NCBI GenBank assembly: GCA_001692895.1
Contig: KV748181.1
Location: 2,547,640-2,611,639 of the forward strand
Direction of reading: 5' to 3'
Length of the DNA stretch: 64,000 bases
DNA from: Cenococcum geophilum 1.58
Lineage: Eukaryota; Ascomycota; Dothideomycetes; Gloniales; Gloniaceae
The first letter of the stretch is position 1; every line of letters begins with the position of its first letter. Positions 56,949 to 64,000 of this stretch are shown piece after piece. Under the pieces are notes generated by a model, which saw nothing but the letters and a program-made list of their open reading frames with translations, was not told the origin of the DNA and did no database searches. The translations under genes were made by a program, and so were the position numbers.

Positions 56949-57308
56949 CTAATCAGTGGTTAACTTTATAGTTATGCCATAGAACAGCTAGGTATTTACT
57001 AAGAAGAGACGAGCCACTATACCAGTGCTACTCGTGCTAAGGGAAGCTGTCTTTTAAGGTCAGAACTGGTCCTAAACCTTAAATAGAACTCTTCCACAAA
57101 TCTAAGGATTTAAAGGCCAGAACTAGTCCTAAGCCTTCCCTAGATTACAGATTCTTGCGTCCATTACGCAGAATAACACGCTTTATAAGTCTTCGCAATT
57201 TAAGGCTAGAACTAGTCCTAAGCCCTATAATCGCAAATATACGTCATAAACGCGTACTAAACAACAATCCCTATACCACTAATATTCCCTTCCTCTAAAG
57301 ACATAACT

Positions 57309-60300
57309 ATGGCCACTCCAAACGACTGGAGAGACTTCTTACCACTAGGGGTAGCTATATACGCGAAACTTATTAATAAAGATTGGGACGCATTTACCTT
57401 TAATATAACAACCTATACTATAAAACAAGTTAACAGCTTTCTCCTATACTATATTCTATTCTACCAAGATAGCCACTACGCCGATTTACAGTTATGGGAA
57501 TACTTTAGGGAGGATTTTATAGGATGGACCGCCGACACCTAGGCACTTAGTAATATTAATATTATTNNGGATTTTTAAGACTCCCTCTAAAGGAATAGGG
57601 TATATNTTNCTAAGGANAGTAACCTAATTNCTAGTAATATTTACGCCGTTCTTACTAGTATAGAAGAACTAGTATAAACGAAAGCTAAGATTATACATTA
57701 ACTACGGAAACCCAAAACTAACCTATATTCTTTAGAAGGCAACTTTAATTTAGAACGAAACCCCTAGAACACTACTCTCCTACCTAAAGGTACTCTACCA
57801 CCTAGAGATGCTCTTCCTCTACCTCCACTACCTTTAATTCCTCTATCCCAGCCAACTAATAAGCCTTTATCTTAAGAAGTTACAAATCTAATAAAGGTAT
57901 ATTTAGACAAAGAGAAGAAGTTTAAAGGAGAATTATACAATATGCTTAGAGCAAAACTACAGGTCTTTTATAACTGCTGCAATAAGGTTAAAATTTAACG
58001 CCACTAGTTCTATTATGCTTTCTCTATTATATTAAAGGGACAGGCGGCAACGTTCTATTACAACCATATTATAGATAAAAACTATAGCTTTAATGTAATG
58101 CTTTAGCTTACTAGAGCCCACTTTAAAACCAATAAGAACTGCTAACTCTATATATCTAAATAGCGGGAGACTACATTCTAGAGAGTTATCGCTTCTAACC
58201 CAATAATAACTCGCCTAGAGTGCCTTTAACTACTCTTTAATAAACTCTAGAAAATCTAATATAGACTTACCAAAACTTACTAAAACGAGAACAGCCTAAG
58301 GGACTAGGTTATCTTAGCATGCCGTAGCGTTCCTAAGTATAACTTGGCGCTATATAAACCTATAAACATATTTAAAGGAGTATATGCCGAGCTATGCTCC
58401 GCCGTAGGTACTGCAATACAAATATAAGAATCTCAACAGCTCTATACTAAAAGCCTTACCCAACTAAGCGTTCCTAACTAATATAATTATAACTAGACTA
58501 ATCGAACATATAGCGGCCGTGGTAGGGAATACGGTAAAGGGTACAATCAACGTTGACTATAAGGTAATTATAGAGGTCCTTATAGAGGTTTATTTTAAAG
58601 TAATCGCTAGAAGAAGTGCTATATTTATAAGAAGCCAAATTGCTAGTTAACTAGACACTCCCTTAATAAGCAAAAAGAGGCATATAATAAGTTCCGTTAG
58701 AGTATAAGAAATGTTAGAAATTATAAGGTTACTATAGCCTACTTCTAAAGCTTCCTAATTTAATACGAAGGCGTAGAAGACCTTAAGGGTAAGGTTAATG
58801 AGACCAAACAGCTCCTTATAGATATGGAAATTAAGGACTACTTACCTAACCAATACTTTACTAAGTATGGTAAGGTAAATAGTATATAAACTGTCGCTAT
58901 TCTTAATAACCAATCTACGCTCTATTTTATCACGAAGTCAGATATCTTTAATAAGCTAAAGAAGAGCTCCGCGTTTTCCTTTAACAATAAATACTCGGCG
59001 AACGTCTTCTATAGTATTATACCAGATACTAGAGCCGTAGGAGTATCTATAGTAGGAGAACCTTAAGTTCGAGCCCTTTAGCAGCTTAATAGCTCTATTT
59101 AGATTAACTATTTAACGGCAGGCTAATACACGATTCGTTTTAGTAAAGGTACTATAATCTCTCTTGGCATAATTAGGGTTTAAACCCCCTTAGGGTATAT
59201 TACTTTTTACGTTATTCCTATAAATACCCCATTTCTATTTTACATTAGAGATATAGATAAACTAGGTGTTAAGCTTAATAACCTTAAGAATATACTTATA
59301 TAGGGAGATAATCGGGTGCCTATTATATGTAAGTAGGGTCACCCTTAGCTGCTCCTTTAATAACTAGAAAAGAGTATTGCTTAGAGCCATTTAACTAAGT
59401 TAGAGTTACGCTAACTACACCATCGTTTTAGTCACCTATTAGTTCACCAATTGCTTAGGGTTCTTTAGTAAGTAGGCTACGAAGTCAAGGTTAAGGCAAT
59501 TAAGCATCTTATAAAATACTGCTACCACTACCAAATAAACTAGAGGTCCCCTGGCCGATTTAAGTTCACCCTTAAAAATAACTACAACTTTAACTTCTAT
59601 ATCATCGTCGACGTTATATACCTTAGCGGCAAGCCAGTACTTTAAGTTGTTAACTTCTTAACCTCCTTTTAAGCCGCACGATTCTTAAAGGATATATCAG
59701 CTAGGAACGTATGGGATACCCTTTAGTTATACTAGATTAATATCTACCTAGGACCCCCTAATTAAATCGTCCATAATATAGAAAAGAACTTCTTATCTAT
59801 AGAGTTCCAATAATAAATAAAGGCAATGGCAATTAAGGTTAAGGAAGTCCCTATTAAGGCATATAATAGTATTAAAAAAGTGGAGCAATATTACGCGCCA
59901 TTACGCCGCGTATATAAGATTATCTCTTTAGAACTAAAGAACGCTAGCAAAGAACTTACCTTATAAATAGCTATTAAAGCTATTAATAATTCCGCTGGCC
60001 TAAATAGACTTATACCTATGTTACTAGTCTTTAGCGCCTACCCATAAATGACTAACAATTCTCTACTATCTCCCTCTATTGTATAATAAGCTAAGGCGAT
60101 TCGCAAGGTAACAAAGGAGGTATAACGCCTCTATGCTACACGCTAGGTCAATAACGCACTAGGAATAAAAAATGGCCTAAATACCTTAACTACGCTTAAT
60201 CTGCTACTCCAGTCTAAAGTACGCATATGGCGTGAAAGGGGAGGATAGTTAGGCCTATATTAACTTATTGTAATTAATGGTTAAACTTATACTATTTAGA

Positions 60301-62160
60301 TGCCTTATAAACCCACCCAATTCCGTTTAACTGTTATTAAGCCTTACTATAAAGATAACAATTCTGAGCCTTTACAGGATACCCTAAAAGATGCCCTAGA
60401 AGAGAACCATAACCAATATACTCCAGAAGGCGACTACAATCCCAATACAATTGTAGTAGATACGCCATAACTACGACGCGGTAGAGGTCGCCTAAAGGGA
60501 TTACGAAATCGCCAACACCTTATTAATTTTAAAGAATAATTTATTGCCGCTATTAAGAATAAAGTTAAGTTATTAATGGCCTTTATAACAGCTAAAGAGA
60601 AGGCTAACTTTAAGCTTGCAAAATAGCTCTAAAAGGAAGGTCGTATTATAACCCCAGGAGCTCCTTTCCAAGTATCCAACAAGCAGGAGATCGACGGTCT
60701 TATCGCAAGAGGAGTCTTTAAATTTAAGAAGTATAACCCTACCAAGTTTAATAGAATTTATATCTTTAAGTTAAGAATAGTCAACGAGATTAAGGGTAAA
60801 GCTATTAACGCCCTATTTAAGAAATTAAGGCTTGTTATCTAAGGTTATAACAATAATAGTAAGGAGGTAATTCTTACGCAATCTCCTATGATATAACGAG
60901 CTAGTTAGTAAGTCATTGTTGCACTAGCTCCCTCCTTAATAAAGAATAGAATAGCAGTTTATTTGTAAGATATTACTTAGGCCTATACCTAATTAGAGAC
61001 GCGCCTTTAGCGCTTAATACTGGCATACCTTCTAGAGAAAATTCGCCACCAATATCCCGAAGATACAATTATGGTTGTGCTTAAGCCACTATATGGAATT
61101 GCAGAAGCAGGAACTTATTAGTAGGCTACCTATAGCAAGCACTATAAAGAGAAGCTTTTAATAACTACTTTTATATTTAATCCCTACTTCCTCATTATAA
61201 CTACAGGAACTCTATTTAGAATTATCGGCATATAAACTAATAATACAATTATCTTAGGAGACGACTAATTCTTAGCTCTTAAAGAAGATAAGCTAGTAAA
61301 GGCAAATCTTATAGTAAAGCTAAAGGAAAAGCTTAGTTTAATAATATTATTACTCTTTAACGGATGCATCCTCTCCCTAAACGAGGATTCTATTACTCTG
61401 CGCTAGAAGGGTTAAGGTAAGAAGATTAATGTTATTAACGCTAATTCTCTAAAGTAAGAATACGTAGAGTAACGCGCTTGTGGAGCTTATATTACTTTTA
61501 TCTATTAACCCAAGGCTTTATTTAATCTCTCTATTGCCACCCAATACCAGGAACTAACTAAGGATAATATCCTTACCCTAAATAAGCGTCTTTTTTAGTA
61601 AATAAACCATCTTAATCGGGGACTACTCTATATGCCTATTAATCTTCCTACTACTAAGCTCTTTATATTTATTAATAGATCGTTTATAAATAACAAAGAT
61701 TTTAGCTCCTAGTTAGGATATAAGATTATTATCGCGAATAAATTTACTAGAGAGAATAACTTTACAATCTATAGTAATCTTATCTATTAGAGCTTAACTA
61801 AGAGCAAGCGCGTTACCCGAAGTGTTTTAGCGTTAGAGATATATAAAATAGTTAGCGGAGTCAATATAGTAATTGCAATTGGAACTACCCTAAAGATAAT
61901 TATAGATTAACTTAAACTTTTCATTATCCCTATAATTGTATGCACCGACTTATATTCCCTCTATAAGTGTTTAGTTAAGCTCGGTACTATAAAAGAGAAG
62001 CGCCTTATAATCGATATTATAGTACTTTAGTAATCCTATAAGCGTTAAAAACTCTTTAAGATTTAATAAATTAATGGCCAAGATAACCCGGTAGATGTAA
62101 TAATAAAGGCGAACCCAAATAAGGCACTAAAGACGTTTATTAATATAAATACTCTACGTG
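57309..62160 (+). pseudogene. copia A gag-pol polyprotein
   Basis: ATG at 57309 opens MATPNDWRDFLPLGVAIYAK, an uninterrupted stretch to 57542. A zinc knuckle near 58618 reads CYIYKKPNC, its second Cys now Tyr. The protease near 59020 reads IIPDTRAVG (DTGA expected). Integrase starts LHHRF near 59410, with the zinc-binding second half near 59515 and the first catalytic Asp in FYIIVDVIYL near 59600. RT near 60780-61300 includes NGCILSLNEDSITL after a TNNTIILGDD motif (YVDD equivalent, about 61235). RNase H near 61665 reads FINRSFINNKDFSS. Stops are fewer than in copia BC and mostly TAG/TAA at Gln, so this is the younger copy, yet still inactive. Confidence 0.85.
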
Positions 62161-62225
62161 TACAAGTTAAAGGTTAGGTTAAAAGGGAATCCCTAGAAAT
62201 TTCTTAGTTATATAAGGTCTTAAGA

Positions 62226-62330
62226 TGTCTAGGAACTTTAACCGGCGGTTAAAGTTATCTAATTAGTTAGATTCTCTTACTAAGACTTTTTAGAGCATAA
62301 TATTCTGTAGACCCTAACTTAATCTAGCTA
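62226..62330. repeat. ~105-bp extra segment with palindrome, absent from copia BC
   Basis: The segment lies between copia sequences that are contiguous in copia BC. It contains the palindrome AACTTTAACC/GGTTAAAGTT (62234-62256). About 60 bp of it recur at 6664-6722. It looks like a small mobile foldback sequence; its exact edges are uncertain. Confidence 0.6.
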
Positions 62331-62335
62331 ATCAG

Positions 62336-62362
62336 GATTTTCCATCCCCGGGATGGAAAATC
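62336..62362. repeat. 27-bp palindrome in copia A 3' region
   Basis: Arms GATTTTCCATCCC and GGGATGGAAAATC around one C. It is the counterpart of 7562-7588 in copia BC. Confidence 0.8.
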
Positions 62363-62523
62363 GCTATTGGCTCGCTTACTGCTAGCGCCTTAGCGGCCTA
62401 CCCGTCTTCGCCAACTACTATATTATCGCATAGTGTTTGGTCTTGTCGTACACTATCTAGTATCGTTATATCCTGTCTGTTTATATATATATAAATAGCA
62501 ACCACAAAAAGAAGAGTTGCCAG

Positions 62524-62724
62524 TATTAGGAATAGGGCAAATTGCCGCCATGTAAGGCAAATTGCCGTCACNTAAGGCAAGTTGCCGTCACGTGTCGCCG
62601 CGGCACTACCGTAGCGAGGAACCTTAAGTTCCTCGACCCTTACCCCTATCTATGAAAATAAGAACAACAACTATCATACTATCTACGAACCGTAGCTACG
62701 TGATATCCCCTTGTGAGTCCAACA
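62524..62724 (+). repeat. 3' LTR of copia A
   Basis: 201 bp, starting TATTAGG (a RIP form of TGTTAGG) after the purine-rich CACAAAAAGAAGAGTTG tract and ending GAGTCCAACA. It is nearly identical to the 5' LTR. Confidence 0.92.
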
Positions 62725-62729
62725 GTTAT

Positions 62730-64000
62730 TAACTCTTAAAATTTTTGTATAGTAGCTACACTTTATCTCCCTCCTTAAGATCTAGTCCCTTAGATCTCTT
62801 AGCATTATAGTACTTTTTTATTCTCTCTTATACTCCCTTTACTAATTCTATAAGGTCTATATAAAGATTTATTAGCGTCTTTATTCTTTTTTTAGCTATA
62901 CTACTTATTTTCCTTACTTACTATAGTGATAACGATATTCTTAGCTTATATCTGTAATTCGCTTTAAATAGTAATATGCCTATTTCTTCTTAAGGTATTG
63001 TATTATATATAAACTATATAACTAGTAATAGTAATACCTAATTATTCTGTATATAATTAATATAATGCCTTAGATACTNNTNTAGTNTCTAATTTANTCT
63101 TTCCNTTTAACNNTCTATCTNTNGATAATATANNGTNNAAGTTNCTNCTTAAACTCCTTACTNTGCTAAGAATACTTCCTAGAATACTGCTATAAATCTT
63201 AAATCTCTATCCGATATAATCTTGCTTAGTGCTCTATATCTTATAAATACTTCTTTAATATAGATTTTAGCGATATCTTCCGCTGATATTTCTTTTGTAT
63301 ATGCTATAAAGTATCCCTACTTTGTAAGCTTGTCTACTATTACTAAGATCGCGTTATAGTCTTATCCGGTAATAGAATCTCTTAATTTTAGTAATTTTAT
63401 AATAAAGTCCTATAATATAACCTCCTATAGTCTCTCTAGTATTTTAATAGGTTATAGCCCTCTATATAGCTTATACCTTATTAGTTTATTCCTTTAATAA
63501 TCTAGATATTCTTTTATTACTTTTCTTGCGATATTCTAGATTTTATTAATAATGTACTCTTTCTAGAGTCTTAATACTAAGCCCGTGGCTCTATTATATC
63601 CCTAAGTTATTCCCTTATAGAATTCTTTTATAAATTATTCTGCTATACTTTTTAGGATATACTTTGCTTCTTGGTTTTTGTATATATCCGCCTATAGATC
63701 TTCTAGCTATACTTTTAGAATTCTTTATACCTAAAAGCTTTCTAGTGTCTTATAGACTTTCTCTAGTTCGTTACTCTCTTAAGTTGCTATAATTTTTAGA
63801 TAATTATACCTAATTAATCCGTCTATATCTTTTCGTAGTAAAGCCCCTAATGGCTTTTTATTATTTTATAGTTCAGCCTTCTAACTTAGAGCATCTACTC
63901 GCGTATTGTCTATACCCTTAGTATACTAAATCTTAAAATAGTATTTTATAAGTATCTCTGCCCATCTAACCTATCTTTAGTTAAGTTCCTTTATTATTAG
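62730..64000 (-). pseudogene. gypsy G RNase H and integrase
   Basis: Minus strand reads YTKGIDNTRVDALS near 63920, the RNase H end. NAILVIVDKLTK*GYFIAYT near 63350 is the start of the integrase core with its first catalytic Asp, and SKIISDRDLRFIAVF near 63200 is the second-Asp motif, intact. Ns cluster at 63079-63165. N-terminal pol lies beyond the window. Stops are mostly TAA/TAG. It continues at 56742 after the copia A insertion. Confidence 0.82.

Larger units (their letters stand above)
56748..62724 (+). mobile_element. complete Ty1/copia retrotransposon A (5,977 bp)
   Basis: The best-preserved retroelement here: two 201-bp LTRs, gag, protease, integrase, RT and RNase H in order, and a perfect 5-bp duplication GTTAT on both sides (56743-56747, 62725-62729). 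It lies inside gypsy G, so it inserted later. It is the reference for reconstructing the split copia BC. Scattered Ns occur near 57567-57630 and at 62572. Confidence 0.93.
55221..64000 (-). mobile_element. Ty3/gypsy retrotransposon G (minus), interrupted by copia A
   Basis: Two segments of one minus-strand gypsy: 62730-64000 (RNase H to integrase; upstream domains outside the window) and 55221-56742 (end of integrase, chromodomain, tail and 3' LTR). Copia A separates them, with GTTAT duplicated at 56743-56747 and 62725-62729. Reading continues logically across the gap from integrase core to chromodomain. Confidence 0.8.

Overview
This window is a repeat-dominated stretch from a filamentous ascomycete (Pezizomycotina). 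The evidence is a set of fungus-specific families: a DUF3435 tyrosine recombinase, FunK1-type kinases, a fungal AAA ATPase, a BTB protein, a Fot1/pogo transposase, and chromoviral gypsy and copia elements. Nearly every coding frame is littered with TAG and TAA where CAG and CAA are expected, and catalytic Asp codons often read as Asn. That is the pattern left by repeat-induced point mutation (RIP). No gene appears fully intact. Scattered Ns (about 9886-9948, 48235-48239, 57567-57630, 62572, 63079-63165) mark uncertain bases inside repeats.

The central object is a degraded giant element of about 33.9 kb (11856-45707) with the architecture of a Starship transposon. A DUF3435 'captain' recombinase lies about 0.5 kb inside the right end and points inward. 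A short direct repeat flanks the element, and its ends carry weak inverted similarity. It landed in the gag region of a copia retrotransposon. The two halves of that copia (7164-11855 and 45708-46844) lie about 34 kb apart but rejoin to about 5.82 kb. They share a 182-bp LTR and the same 5-bp target duplication GTTAC at the outer ends. The cargo includes an F-box-like frame, a chromodomain protein, an AAA ATPase, two FunK1 kinase copies in inverted orientation, another kinase fragment, a BTB protein, a protein with two in-frame repeat tracts, and several long frames I do not recognise.

Left flank (1-7163): a partial Ty3/gypsy element (RT, RNase H, integrase, chromodomain) ending in its LTR at 5589-5737. 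Next come an unassigned stretch, one LTR of a second family (6277-6501), and more degraded repeat DNA.

Right flank (46850-64000): a 3'-truncated pogo/Fot1 transposase, then a minus-strand copia (about 48240-53640) carrying a 337-bp MITE with clean inverted repeats, then an LTR and gag-like frame (53697-55220). A minus-strand gypsy follows (55221 to beyond 64000). Inside it sits the youngest-looking element, a complete 5.98-kb plus-strand copia (56748-62724) with 201-bp LTRs and a GTTAT duplication.

The implied order is: older retroelements, then the copia later split, then the Starship insertion, with RIP damaging everything to different degrees. On the right flank the nesting reads copia D, then the gag-like LTR element, then gypsy G, then copia A.
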